Shown in pieces: positions 46,265 through 55,838 of a stretch of DNA of 58,573 bases. Within the stretch, counting starts at the first letter, position 1. Every line of letters starts with the position of its first letter. Origin of the DNA: JBBRXJ01 sp038248505 (GTDB lineage: Bacteria > Bacteroidota > Bacteroidia > Bacteroidales > JBBRXJ01); NCBI GenBank assembly GCA_038248505.1, contig JBBRXJ010000007.1, positions 1 to 58,573 of the forward strand, in the 5' to 3' direction. A program made the position numbers and the translations under genes. The notes under the pieces were generated by a model, which saw nothing but the letters and a program-made list of their open reading frames with translations, was not told where the DNA came from and did no database searches.

Positions 46265-46736
46265 TAAAATATCACTATGATTCACTATTATATTCTTTTA
46301 ATTCTTTAAATAGTAATACTTTGAGTTTTGTGGTTTTTCTTTTTTTTGTACAAACAAAACCCTATGTAATCCTAATAATTTTTTAATTTAGCTCGTAATT
46401 TGTTTTTTTTGTTTATGGTTGTTTATTTATTATAGTTTAACCATACTTCATGAAACAGTAAGTTTTATTAAAATTAAAAACAACACATTACTAAACACGT
46501 AATTTAAATTTCGTTTAACCCCAATGATATTTAATAAATACTTTTAAACTCCATGGTTTTTAGATAGTATGAGGTGTTTTGATATTGATGTAATTGAAAT
46601 TATTTCCCCAATCCTCAGCATAATACAATCTGCCACTTGAGGTAGTTATTTAAAATTTATTTATATATTATTTTTAAGGGGAATTAAATTATTAATTATT
46701 TTTATTACAATTCCCGAAGCTTTGCATAGTAAGTGA

Positions 46737-47480
46737 ATGGATTTATTAAAACGAATATTAAAAATATTAAATATGGATAAAATATTTCACATTATAAAAA
46801 ATGCACTCTTAGCTCAAGCGTACGAAAAAACAAAGCAAAGCAGTCTTCGTTTTTTTAAAGAGGAAGTAAAGCTATACGGAGTGAAATCTGCTTTAGTTGA
46901 GACAATAAGCAATGATGTTTTTAAGGAAATTAAAGGAAGGGATAAATCTGATGTTTTTGAATTATGCGATATGCTATGGCTGTCAGGATACCTAGAGGAG
47001 TCTTTTATTGCATGCCATTTGTCATATTATCTCAGAAAAGAATTCCAGCCCAGAGATTTTATCTTATTTGAAAAATGGGTTTCTCTCTACATTAATAATT
47101 GGGCATCATGTGATACGTTTTGTAACCATACTGTGGGTTCATTTATTGAAATGAATCCGGGCTTTATTGCCAACTTAAAAGAATGGACTAAGTCGGATAA
47201 CCGATGGATGCGCAGAGCGGCAGCTGTTTCGTTAATTATACCAGCACGCAAAGGTTTGTTTTTAAAAGAAATTTTTGAGATTGCCAATCTATTATTAACA
47301 GATAGTGACGATATGGTTCAAAAAGGATATGGCTGGATGTTAAAAGTAGCTAGTAAAGTCCATCAAAAAGACATATTTGATTTTGTGATGAAAAATAAAT
47401 CAAAAATGCCACGTACAGCACTGCGCTATTCTATTGAAAAAATGCCAACGAATTTGCGAGTACTTGCTTTGCAAAAGTGA
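46737..47480 (+). CDS. AlkD-family DNA alkylation repair protein
   Basis: 247 residues (an ATG at 46773 would give a protein shorter by 12). HEAT-like repeats of the AlkC/AlkD type. Residues of the Bacillus cereus AlkD site (W109, D113, R148, W187) have matching spacing here: Trp122 and Asp126 in NNWASCD, Arg160 in RWMRRAA, and Trp200 in GYGWMLK. AlkD excises cationic alkylated bases without base flipping. Single gene, cytoplasmic. Whether it is active as a glycosylase cannot be told. Confidence 0.85.
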   Translation: MDLLKRILKILNMDKIFHIIKNALLAQAYEKTKQSSLRFFKEEVKLYGVKSALVETISNDVFKEIKGRDKSDVFELCDMLWLSGYLEESFIACHLSYYLRKEFQPRDFILFEKWVSLYINNWASCDTFCNHTVGSFIEMNPGFIANLKEWTKSDNRWMRRAAAVSLIIPARKGLFLKEIFEIANLLLTDSDDMVQKGYGWMLKVASKVHQKDIFDFVMKNKSKMPRTALRYSIEKMPTNLRVLALQK

Positions 47481-47600
47481 TTATAGAGAGATTTCCCGAA
47501 ATCGTGTTGATAGATTGATAATGTTAAATAATCTCTATCTTTAATACTAAATAATTCTTAATACCGTTTAAATAAAAAATAATCCTAAAAACATAAGTCT

Positions 47601-48653
47601 ATGAATAAATCAATTATTATTTGCATGGCATTATTTCTTTCAGTAATGCAATTTTCTTTCTCTCAGCCTGCTGTATTGCAAGTTAAATTTGAAGGATCAA
47701 AAGAATGGTCTTATGTTAACCCTAAAGGAGATGTGCTTTTGCAACCTGGTGCTGTTACATGTGATGAATTTACAGAAGACGGACTTGCAACGGTAAATGA
47801 TATGAAAAATAAAAAGCTTTACTTTATCAACATTAAAGGTGAAGCTTTAAATACGGAGGTTCAAGATTTTAAATTAATTGAACGTTTTGGTTTTGGATTA
47901 AGTGGGTTTGAAAATGGATTTGTGCCAATAAAAAAAGTTGAAAAGTGGGGTTTTCTTAATACCGCAGGAAAACTTGCTATTCCTATGAAGTATGATAAAA
48001 TAACGAATTTTAATGGTGGTTTTGCTACCGTGGCTATTGCGGGAAAGTATATGGTTGTTGATGGTAATGGTATGGAATATCCTGTTAATATTGAAAACCT
48101 TGTGGAAGTTAAACATTTTTCAGAACAACTAGCACCATTTAAATTGAGCAATGGTAAGCTCGGTTATATTGATACTAAAGGAGTAATTGCGATTGAAGCA
48201 AAATTTGATAATGCCGGTTTTTTTAAAAACAATTTAGCATGGGCTAAAGAAGGTACTTTAATTGGTTTTATAAATAAAAAAGGGGAATGGGTTATTAAAC
48301 CACAATTTACGGCTGCAGAGGAGTTTGATAGTGAGTTAGGTTTGGCAAAGGTTAAAATGGCTGATAAAACAGCTTATGTAAATATAAAAGGAGAGCTTAT
48401 AACAATTACTATTTCTGAAACATTCGATGATTTTTTTGATGGTGTTGCTAAGGGCAAAAAACTTTTGAAATATGGATTCTACAATGAAAAAAACGAATGG
48501 GCTATTGAACCAAAATTTGAAGGTGTTCGCGATTTTAAAAATGGATATGCCGCAGCAAAATTATATGGTAAATGGGGCTTAATTGATAAGCAAGGATTGT
48601 GGGTTATTGAACCCAAATTTATTATGATTAAAGATGTGGTAATTATAAAATAA
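47601..48653 (+). CDS. Exported WG-repeat protein
   Basis: 350 residues, signal peptide ending FSFSQ, followed by about seven WG (KWG) repeats such as KWGFLNTAGKLAIPMKYDKI and GKWGLIDKQGLWVIEPKF. These form beta-strand repeats of unknown function in Bacteroidota surface or periplasmic proteins. It stands alone and ends in a strong terminator. Confidence 0.88.
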   Translation: MNKSIIICMALFLSVMQFSFSQPAVLQVKFEGSKEWSYVNPKGDVLLQPGAVTCDEFTEDGLATVNDMKNKKLYFINIKGEALNTEVQDFKLIERFGFGLSGFENGFVPIKKVEKWGFLNTAGKLAIPMKYDKITNFNGGFATVAIAGKYMVVDGNGMEYPVNIENLVEVKHFSEQLAPFKLSNGKLGYIDTKGVIAIEAKFDNAGFFKNNLAWAKEGTLIGFINKKGEWVIKPQFTAAEEFDSELGLAKVKMADKTAYVNIKGELITITISETFDDFFDGVAKGKKLLKYGFYNEKNEWAIEPKFEGVRDFKNGYAAAKLYGKWGLIDKQGLWVIEPKFIMIKDVVIIK

Positions 48654-48660
48654 ATGATTA

Positions 48661-48691
48661 AAAAAATCAGGAGACCTTCTCCTGATTTTTT
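48661..48691 (+). terminator. Intrinsic terminator after the WG-repeat gene
   Basis: A perfect 14-bp inverted repeat (AAAAAATCAGGAGA and its complement) with loop CCT, with the T run as part of the second arm. Confidence 0.9.
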
Positions 48692-48868
48692 TAATATTGT
48701 TAATCAGATTTTTTGATTAATATTTAAGTGTATGCCTTTTGATTGAATTGTAGAAGGCTTTTTCTATCCTATATTTGGATTCCTATTTTCATTGGATGTT
48801 AAATTGTTTTACTAGTAATAGTACTTATTGTTTTCGTTTTTCACTAGTTTTACATCAAACACTGAAAC

Positions 48869-51320
48869 ATGAAAATAATTATTTGTCTTTTCTGTCTTTT
48901 GATCTCATGGACGGCTATGGCCCAAAACTGCAAAATAAACGGTATTGTATGCGATAGTAAAACACATTTGCCAATAGAGTACGCGAGTATTTCTGTACAC
49001 TTGTTGTCTGATTCATCATTTAAAGGAGGTACAATAAGTGATATTAAAGGTTTTTTTGAAATGAAAAATCTAAAGCCAGCAAGTTATTTTATCGATGTCG
49101 ATTTTATTGGTTTCCGCAAGAAAAGGATTAAAGGAATTAATTTTGACGTTAATTATGAAACGCGCAATCTTGATACTATTTATCTTGAGATTGGTGAAAT
49201 GGAGCTGGATGCAGTAGAGATAGAAGCTAAAAAGCAACGTATAGAATATCAGATTGACAAGAAAGTGGTGAATGTTGCTGGTGATTTAAAGATTGCCGGA
49301 GGTACGGCTGTTAATGCACTTGAGAATGTGCCTTCAGTTGAGGTAAATTATGAGGGTAATGTTAAAGTTAGAGGAAGTTCGTCGTTTACTGTTCTTGTTG
49401 ATGGAATGCCTTCACCTTACAAAGGAACAGAAGCATTAAAACAAATACCTGCTGCAACTATTGATAAGATTGAGATTATTACAAATCCGTCTGCAAAGTA
49501 TGATCCTGATGGTTCTTCAGGGATAATTAATGTAATTCTTAAAAAAAAATAAAACCGAAGGGTTTAATGGAATGCTCGAATTGAGTGCTGGTTTGAATGA
49601 TAAATATTCGGGTACTTTGTCTCTGAACTATAATAAAAAGAAGTATAAACTCTTTTCTTCTATTAATTGGTATGATAGAAAAAGTTCAGGTGTGGGGAGT
49701 AATAATCGAATGCTTTTCTTAAATGGGGATACCAATACAATAAATAGTGATTATGATGTGGTATTTGGAGGTAGAGGTGGTAAAATAAAATTAGGTGGTG
49801 ATATTTATTTTAATACCAGCAATACGCTGTCATTATCTGCCAGCTTAGGCAGTAATGTTAATGAAAATAATACAGAACTTACATTGCACGATTATAGTAA
49901 TATGGTAAAAAATATTTACGAAAGATCATTAACCGAGCAGTTATCTTCATCCTCAAATTTTGAATTTAATTTTAATTATCGTTTGAAGTTAAAAAAAGAG
50001 AATCATGAATTAAAAGCGAATGGTGCTTTTACAAATAATACCAAAGAAGAAGAAAATAAGGAAACTATAAGTACAACTGACGAATTATTGGTAGCCCTGC
50101 CTGGCAATACATACATTCCTCGCACGCTCAATAACAGTATGTCTGATATGTATCGTTTAAAAATTGACTATACTTTACCGCTCAAGAAAAAAGATTTTAA
50201 AATGGAGGCGGGTATACATCAATGGTTCAATATGCTGGATAAGGATTTTAGAATGCAAACATATAATCATGTATTAGGCGATTGGAATACCAATTCACTT
50301 CTGAGTAATACCACCCGTTTTGACCAATATAATATGGCTACTTATGCTATTTTTGCAGGGAAATACAAAGGGTTTGGTTTTCAACTTGGCGCTCGGTGTG
50401 AATATACGGATCGAATTTTGAAGATTAAAAGCCAGCTAACTCCGCTACATTTAAAGCGTTGGGATATTTATCCTACCTTGCATTTAAGTCAAGCTTTGCC
50501 TTTAAATATGAAATTACAAGCGAGCTATAGTAGAAGGGTACATCGGCCAGGAGCAGAACAATTAACACCTGATACAACGTTTAATAGTCAGTATCAATTG
50601 GCGGTTGGGAACCCGAATTTGCAACCTGAATTTACCGATTCGTATGAGGCTTCCCTTAATAAACCATTTAAAGGAATTACCTATATTTCAGCAGAATTTT
50701 TTCATCGTCGTTCAAACAATCGAATCGAGTGGATTTCTCAACCTGTAGCTGATGGCGTTTTTATTGAAACGCTCGATAACCTCTCAAAAAGTTATAACAC
50801 TGGGCTTGAATTATCATCAAATATTGAGATCGCAAAATGGTGTTCTGTCTTCCCTTCTTTAACGTATAGCTATGATGAATATCAAGGTGTATTAAATCGT
50901 ATTGCTATTAGTAAAACAACCGATTCGTATCGTGGGCGTTTAAATGTTGATTTGAAATTATCAGCCAATACGAAAGTGCAGTTAGGCGCAGGTTATTCCT
51001 CACCAACTGAATGGGCGTCTGGAAGAAGCTTGGGGTATAACTATCATTATGCATCTATACGACAGGATTTCTTCAAGAAATTTTTTTCTATAAACCTCAG
51101 CAGTTATAATTTTATTAAACCATTTAGCTATAAATATATTAATGAAAACAGCAGCTATTATGAAGTCTATACATGGAGAGGTGAGTACCCTTATTTTACC
51201 TTAACCTTAACCTTAACATATAACTTCAATAATTATCAAGGCCCACGAGGTGAGGGCAGCGATAGCGGTGCGGGTCCCGGTGGTGGAGGAATGATGCCCG
51301 CTGGCGGCGGTGGTTTTTAA
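48869..51320 (+). pseudogene. Outer-membrane receptor (TonB-dependent-like, OMP_b-brl_3) with a +1 frameshift
   Basis: The first frame (48869-49552) codes a signal peptide ending AMAQ, a carboxypeptidase-regulatory-like domain (about 20-100) and a plug domain (about 120-225, YEGNVKVRGSSSFTVLVDGM and PSAKYDPDGSSGIINVIL). It stops at TAA right after nine A (49541-49549). The second frame (to 51320) continues the same protein without loss: the codons just after the run read K-T-E-G-F-N-G, as expected for this family, and the barrel then runs to a Gly-rich tail (GGGGMMPAGGGGF). One base too many in the A run explains the break. It may be a true mutation, a sequencing error, or slippage-corrected. 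Confidence 0.88.
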
Positions 51321-51370
51321 ATGCACTATCGTAGGTCCCTGAACATAGTAGAAGTGCCGGTTTTTAATAA

Positions 51371-52273
51371 TTATTTATACTTCTTCAGCGCCAATTCCAA
51401 TGTCTTTTTTATTTGATCAATTAACCATTGTGGTTTTATAACTTTTACATGATCGCCATGCATTAATATCTGTTGTATAAACTCAATATTGGGTTTTATA
51501 TAATAGCTTAATCGGGTTTCTTTATCATTTCCAGAAAGCACTTTTTGACTGTGATGTAAGCGTAAGGAGAGTATATATTTTGCTTGCAGAGGCGTAAATG
51601 CGAGCACTACTTCCTCGGGTTCACGTTCGCTATAATTAACACCAACATTATGTAAAAACATTTCGCTTGGGTCAGCTGTTTTATCACGCTTAAATTTATC
51701 ACGTAATACTTCAAGTTCTTGAATGCGATCAATTCCAAAAATACGAAATCCCTTTGCATATGATACTTTTGCAACAATATACCAACGCTCATGATACTCC
51801 TTTAACATGTATGGTTCCATCTCAAATTCATGCGTGCGCCCAGTGGCGTAATTGGTATGTTTAATTCGAATTTTATTCGATTTACGAATTGCTCCAAGTA
51901 TAGTTTTTAAAAATTCAATTCCTTTTAATTGTGAGCTGTGTTCGAAGGATACATATTGCAGTGTGTTCTTTCCATCACGTAAACTATCCATAATGATATC
52001 GGCCGTTTCACCCAAATCGAGCAACTTTAAAAAAGCTTGCACATCTGGGTTTTCTTCCATGTCAATAGTATATCCCGCTCTAGTATGGTCAAAAATAATT
52101 TTGATACCAAATTCATTTCTGATTTCTTCAATATCACGCTGAAGCGTACGTGGCGATATTTCAAAACCTTCTTCGGCAAGATAATCCGCAATTTCCTTAA
52201 ATGTAGGATGTGTACCGCGTGTTATTTTGCGGATGATAAGAGTGTAGCGGCGAATTTTTCCTTGTAGTGACAT
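51371..52273 (-). CDS. WYL-domain transcriptional regulator
   Basis: 300 residues. N-terminal winged-helix (about 1-60, TFKEIADYLAEEGFEISPRTL), then a WYL domain (about 140-225, with RIKHTNYATGRTHEFEMEPY and WYIVAK) and a C-terminal WCX-like part. WYL proteins often bind nucleic acid or nucleotides and regulate DNA-damage or defence responses. It is leftward, alone, with no obvious target operon besides itself; the 239-bp region before it is a plausible site of autoregulation. Confidence 0.9.
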   Translation of the reverse strand: MSLQGKIRRYTLIIRKITRGTHPTFKEIADYLAEEGFEISPRTLQRDIEEIRNEFGIKIIFDHTRAGYTIDMEENPDVQAFLKLLDLGETADIIMDSLRDGKNTLQYVSFEHSSQLKGIEFLKTILGAIRKSNKIRIKHTNYATGRTHEFEMEPYMLKEYHERWYIVAKVSYAKGFRIFGIDRIQELEVLRDKFKRDKTADPSEMFLHNVGVNYSEREPEEVVLAFTPLQAKYILSLRLHHSQKVLSGNDKETRLSYYIKPNIEFIQQILMHGDHVKVIKPQWLIDQIKKTLELALKKYK

Positions 52274-52392
52274 GGGTGTGGAATGTTTAGTGTTATATTG
52301 TAAATATTAGACTTAAATCAATATAGATATAAGTCATTAGGGACAATTACACCATTTGTTTTTATAATAAAAAAATATGAATGTTAAGGTAT

Positions 52393-52428
52393 TGATGGGA
52401 GGTGTTGATGGATGCACCATCTCCCATC
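52393..52428 (-). other. Imperfect hairpin between trpS and the WYL gene
   Basis: GATGGGAG and its complement CTCCCATC lie at the two ends, with an inner GTG/CAC pair and a small bulge. There is no T tract, so it is a doubtful terminator for trpS; it might be a remnant repeat or an operator for the WYL gene. Confidence 0.35.
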
Positions 52429-52512
52429 ATCCATCTTTCATCTATATACGAGCAAGGATATATGTTTGGCGCAGCGGAAATTGGTGTATAAAAAGAAAGT
52501 ATAAAAAAAAAT

Positions 52513-53502
52513 CTAATATTTCTTAAACCCAATAATCTCTCTAACCTCGCTAATCGTTTTAGATGCGCTAATATGTGCTTTTTCAGCACCCATACGAATG
52601 ACCTTTTTCATATATGCATCATCGGCTAAAATCGCCGTAACCTTTTCGCGAAAAGGGGTGGTGAATTTTATGGTATCCTCTGCTAATTGTTTTTTCAAAT
52701 CGCCATAGCGTATGCTACAATCATTGTATTTTTCCTTGAAATAGCTCACGGTATCTGGTGTTGAGAGAACATTCATTAGAGCAAAAAGATTGGCAACTGC
52801 TTCGGGCATTTCTGAATTTGGTGTGGTAGGTCCTGCATCCGTTACTGCTTTCATTACTTTCTTTCGAATTTCCTCGGGCGTATCAATTAAAAAAATTCCA
52901 TTGCCTTCCGATTTACCCATCTTGCCAGAACCATCGAGTCCAGGAATCTTTACCAATTGCTCGCCAAAATTAAATGCATCGGGTTCTTTAAAATATTCGG
53001 TCTCGTAAATAGTGTTAAAGCGTCGTGCAAAGCGTCGTGTAAGCTCTAAATGTTGCTCCTGATCTTTGCCTACAGGCACTTTGTCGGCTTTATGTATCAG
53101 TATGTCGGATGCCATCAATACTGCATAGGATAATAAACCAGCATTTACATTATCGGGTTGCTTCCTAATTTTTTCTTTAAAAGTGGTTGTACGCTCTAAC
53201 TCTCCAACATAGGCGTTCATGCTCATTAACAAATATAGTTCGGCCACTTCAGGCACATCGCTCTGAATGTAAAGGGTACAGGCCGCTGGATCTAGTCCGC
53301 AAGCAAGGTACTCAGCTATTACATACTTCACATTTCGTTGTAAGTCCTCTGGTTTGGGATGGGTTGTGAGCATGTGATAGTCAGCAACAAAAAAATAACA
53401 GGTATTTTCGTGCTGCATGCGAACAAAATTTTTTACCGCACCAAAATAATTACCCAAATGTAAATGCCCCGTTGGCCTAATTCCACTTAATACTGTATAC
53501 AT
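52513..53502 (-). CDS. trpS: Tryptophan--tRNA ligase
   Basis: 329 residues, class I synthetase. HIGH-like motif HLGN at 15-18 (in GHLHLGNYFGAV), DQEQHLELTR in the middle, and a KMSKS loop of the form KMGKS near residue 193 (GKMGKSEGN). It charges tRNA-Trp. A TATTTTTG box on the minus strand at 53542-53549 is 40 bp upstream. It diverges from rbfA. Confidence 0.97.
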   Translation of the reverse strand: MYTVLSGIRPTGHLHLGNYFGAVKNFVRMQHENTCYFFVADYHMLTTHPKPEDLQRNVKYVIAEYLACGLDPAACTLYIQSDVPEVAELYLLMSMNAYVGELERTTTFKEKIRKQPDNVNAGLLSYAVLMASDILIHKADKVPVGKDQEQHLELTRRFARRFNTIYETEYFKEPDAFNFGEQLVKIPGLDGSGKMGKSEGNGIFLIDTPEEIRKKVMKAVTDAGPTTPNSEMPEAVANLFALMNVLSTPDTVSYFKEKYNDCSIRYGDLKKQLAEDTIKFTTPFREKVTAILADDAYMKKVIRMGAEKAHISASKTISEVREIIGFKKY

Positions 53503-53541
53503 ACAATTAATTAGCTAATTTTTAAATTGTTGTCGAAAAGC

Positions 53542-53549
53542 CAAAAATA
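53542..53549 (-). promoter_or_regulatory. Candidate -7 box for trpS
   Basis: On the minus strand TATTTTTG, a full TAnnTTTG match, 40 bp before the trpS ATG, giving a leader of about 30 nt. No -33 element seen. Confidence 0.45.
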
Positions 53550-53618
53550 TAAAATATCCATTAATTCCTACGCCTTGTATACAAATATGGTATTAAGATA
53601 TCGATTATAATGTCTTTT

Positions 53619-53655
53619 TTTACAGTTCAGAACCCTCAACTCACAGTTCACTAAA
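53619..53655 (+). repeat. Degenerate ACAGTTCA direct repeat before rbfA
   Basis: Two copies of ACAGTTCA lie about 25 bp apart, around the related phrase CAACTCACAG. This resembles the AACTGTGAACTG-type simple repeats that I have seen in other Bacteroidota spacers. Its origin is unclear. Confidence 0.4.
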
Positions 53656-53702
53656 GATAATATGCTATAAATTATTAACTTTACCCGTTAAGTAGATATT
53701 AT

Positions 53703-54047
53703 ATGCAATCAACACGACAAAACAAAGTAGCCCGCTTAATTCAGAAAGAGCTTGGAGATATCTTTCTGAAATCAAAAACGGTGCTTGATCTTGACAATAA
53801 GCTAATGATAACCGTTACCACCGTTCGCGTAACGCCCGATCTAAAAATAGCACGTTCCTATCTCAGCATATTTCCTTCTGAATTAGCTGCCGATGCTATA
53901 TCTAAACTGACGAGTGCTAAAAAACAAATTCGTTTTCAATTAGGTAATTTGGTTCGAAACCAGCTAAAAGAGGTGCCTGATTTGGAGTTTTTTATTGATG
54001 ACTCACTCGATTATATTGATAGAATTGAAAGCCTTTTGAAAAAATAA
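53703..54047 (+). CDS. rbfA: 30S ribosome-binding factor RbfA
   Basis: 114 residues with the KH-like fold of RbfA (RQNKVARLIQKELGDIF, TTVRVTPDLKIARSYLSIFP). It helps mature the 5' end of 16S rRNA, especially in cold. It lies 5 bp before the LolC/E permease and is likely co-transcribed with it, a common Bacteroidota pairing. Confidence 0.93.
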   Translation: MQSTRQNKVARLIQKELGDIFLKSKTVLDLDNKLMITVTTVRVTPDLKIARSYLSIFPSELAADAISKLTSAKKQIRFQLGNLVRNQLKEVPDLEFFIDDSLDYIDRIESLLKK

Positions 54048-54052
54048 AAACA

Positions 54053-55282
54053 TTGAAACTCGCCATATACATAGCAAAAAGATACATGCTGGCAAAAAAG
54101 TCACACAATGTAATTAATATTATAAGTGGGATTTCGGTAACGGGTGTTGCTGTTGGTAGCATGGCTTTAATAATAATTCTAAGTGTATTTAACGGTTTTG
54201 AATCGCTAATCACTTCATTATTCAATTCTTTCGATCCTGACATTAAAATCACCGCCACCATTGGTAAAACATTTGACAGTCGTAACCCTTTTCTCGATTC
54301 AGTTCGGAAAATTGAAGGGGTTCTCTATTATACCGATGTGATTGAAGAAAATGCTTTGCTGCGATATGATGATAAACAGTATCTAGCTACTTTAAAGGGG
54401 GTTGAGAGCAATTACGCTCTTTTAAGTGGAGTTGATAGTATGATTATTGATGGAGAATTTATTCTTCAATCCGGAAATCAACCTTATGCCGTTGTGGGAC
54501 AAGGAATTGCTTATTATTTAAGTCTAAACATAAATTTTACAAATCCGATCATAGTATATGTTCCGCGCCGTGGCGAACAGGTAACTTTTAATGCCGAAAA
54601 AGCTTTCAATAAAAACTATCTTTTTCCCTCAGGAATTTTTTCAGTTGAGAAAGAAACTGACTTAAAGTATATCTTGCTACCCATCTCATTTACAAAGGAG
54701 TTGCTCGATTACGAGAATGAAATATCAGCTATCGAACTGAAGTTAAAAAAAGGGGCATCCCTTAAAAAAGTTCAAGAAAAGATTCAAGAAATTTTAGGGA
54801 GTGATTTTAATGTTAAAAATAGATACGAACAGAAGGAGTTTTTCTATAAAGTTATGAAATCGGAGAAGTGGGCTATCTTCTTCATTCTAACTTTTATAGT
54901 GATAGTTGCTTCCTTCAATATTATGGGCTCATTAACCATGCTTATTATTGATAAAAAACAAGATATGTACACCTTACGATGTTTAGGCGCTGATTTGTCA
55001 TTAGTTCGTAAAATATTTTTATTAGAGGGATGGATGATATCTATTGTAGGAGCGGTATTTGGACTTATTTTAGGGGGTGTGATTTGCTGGGTACAGCAAA
55101 CGTTTGGGATTGTTAGACTTCAAGGTGGAAGTGCTTTTATTATTCAATCGTACCCGGTTGCAATGGAATTAACTGATTTTATTCACGTCTTTGTAGTGGT
55201 ACTCATTATTGGTTTTATAGCTGCATGGTATCCAGTGCATTATATTACAAAAAAACATATCGAAGCGGAAGTCGGTAATTAA
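54053..55282 (+). CDS. ABC transporter permease, LolC/E type
   Basis: 409 residues. Starts at TTG (54053), which fits the family opening LAIYIAKRYMLAKKSHNVIN and SGISVTGVAVGSMAL. There are four transmembrane segments: one near residue 25-48 and three in the C-terminal FtsX domain (about 275-390), with a periplasmic domain between. It probably extracts lipoproteins from the inner membrane; the ATPase LolD is not in the window. It overlaps no gene and follows rbfA after 5 bp. Confidence 0.9.
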   Translation: MKLAIYIAKRYMLAKKSHNVINIISGISVTGVAVGSMALIIILSVFNGFESLITSLFNSFDPDIKITATIGKTFDSRNPFLDSVRKIEGVLYYTDVIEENALLRYDDKQYLATLKGVESNYALLSGVDSMIIDGEFILQSGNQPYAVVGQGIAYYLSLNINFTNPIIVYVPRRGEQVTFNAEKAFNKNYLFPSGIFSVEKETDLKYILLPISFTKELLDYENEISAIELKLKKGASLKKVQEKIQEILGSDFNVKNRYEQKEFFYKVMKSEKWAIFFILTFIVIVASFNIMGSLTMLIIDKKQDMYTLRCLGADLSLVRKIFLLEGWMISIVGAVFGLILGGVICWVQQTFGIVRLQGGSAFIIQSYPVAMELTDFIHVFVVVLIIGFIAAWYPVHYITKKHIEAEVGN

Positions 55283-55375
55283 TATCACCACCTTGTTTTT
55301 TAGGGTTGCAGCTTTTACAAGTGTTTTTATTGTATAAATTATCATATTTCATTAACTTACAAAAGATTTATTTCG

Positions 55376-55383
55376 TATTTTTG
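55376..55383 (+). promoter_or_regulatory. Candidate -7 box for the adhesin locus
   Basis: TATTTTTG, a full TAnnTTTG match, about 115 bp upstream of the small exported protein. It would produce a leader of about 105 nt. No TTTG element at the -33 position. Confidence 0.4.
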
Positions 55384-55497
55384 CGTGTTGAATCGGCATT
55401 TTTTTATTTTTTATTCTCTAGAATGCTTAATTTATAAGGGAAAAATTGAAACCTAAACCTATCAATTTTCGTAAAATAATATTAAATAAAATAGAAT

Positions 55498-55818
55498 ATG
55501 ATAAAAAGAATTACATCTCTAATAGTGTTGGCTCTTCTAATATGCAGTTTCACTGAGCCTTGGCAAATATCATGCGAAACAAATAAAGCCGCTGATGGTA
55601 TTGGAAATGATATCGTTATAAAAGTTATTGGAAGTCAAGGTGCATTAACTTTTTCGCTTTTTGATGGCCAGCCTGCTCAGGGTGGGAAAAAAATTCAAGA
55701 ATTTATTGCTGTTTCTGAATTGCAGAAAACCTTTGTTGTGAATAAATCAGGAATATATTTTGCTGGAGTTACTGATGTGAATGGTAATTGCAAGTATTTG
55801 CAAGTGATTGTTAAATAA
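55498..55818 (+). CDS. Small exported protein of unknown function
   Basis: 106 residues with a signal peptide (ITSLIVLALLICSFTEPW). The mature 80 residues read as a small beta-rich domain (DIVIKVIGSQGALTFSLFDG) with two cysteines, Cys24 or so and one in VNGNCKYL. It is 20 bp before the giant adhesin gene and probably co-transcribed; it may be a chaperone-like or surface partner. No family is recognised. Confidence 0.7.
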   Translation: MIKRITSLIVLALLICSFTEPWQISCETNKAADGIGNDIVIKVIGSQGALTFSLFDGQPAQGGKKIQEFIAVSELQKTFVVNKSGIYFAGVTDVNGNCKYLQVIVK

Positions 55819-55838
55819 AAACTTTAAAACTAAATCCA

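Larger units (their letters stand above)
46180..46736. other. Intergenic, 557 bp, AT-rich with an (AT) tract
   Basis: It holds a dinucleotide (AT) run of about ten units at 46209-46227 and the DUF5723 -7 box at 46257-46264. The rest, up to the AlkD-like gene at 46737, has no reading frame and no promoter that I can support. Confidence 0.6.

Noticed and set aside
51198..51220. Triple TTAACC telomere-like repeat
   Set aside because: It lies inside the receptor barrel and encodes alternating Leu-Thr of a beta strand, so it is coding-driven.
52362..52589. 75-codon minus-strand ORF overlapping the trpS 3' end
   Set aside because: It is out of frame within the trpS tail and runs into a repeat-like spacer; no plausible domain.
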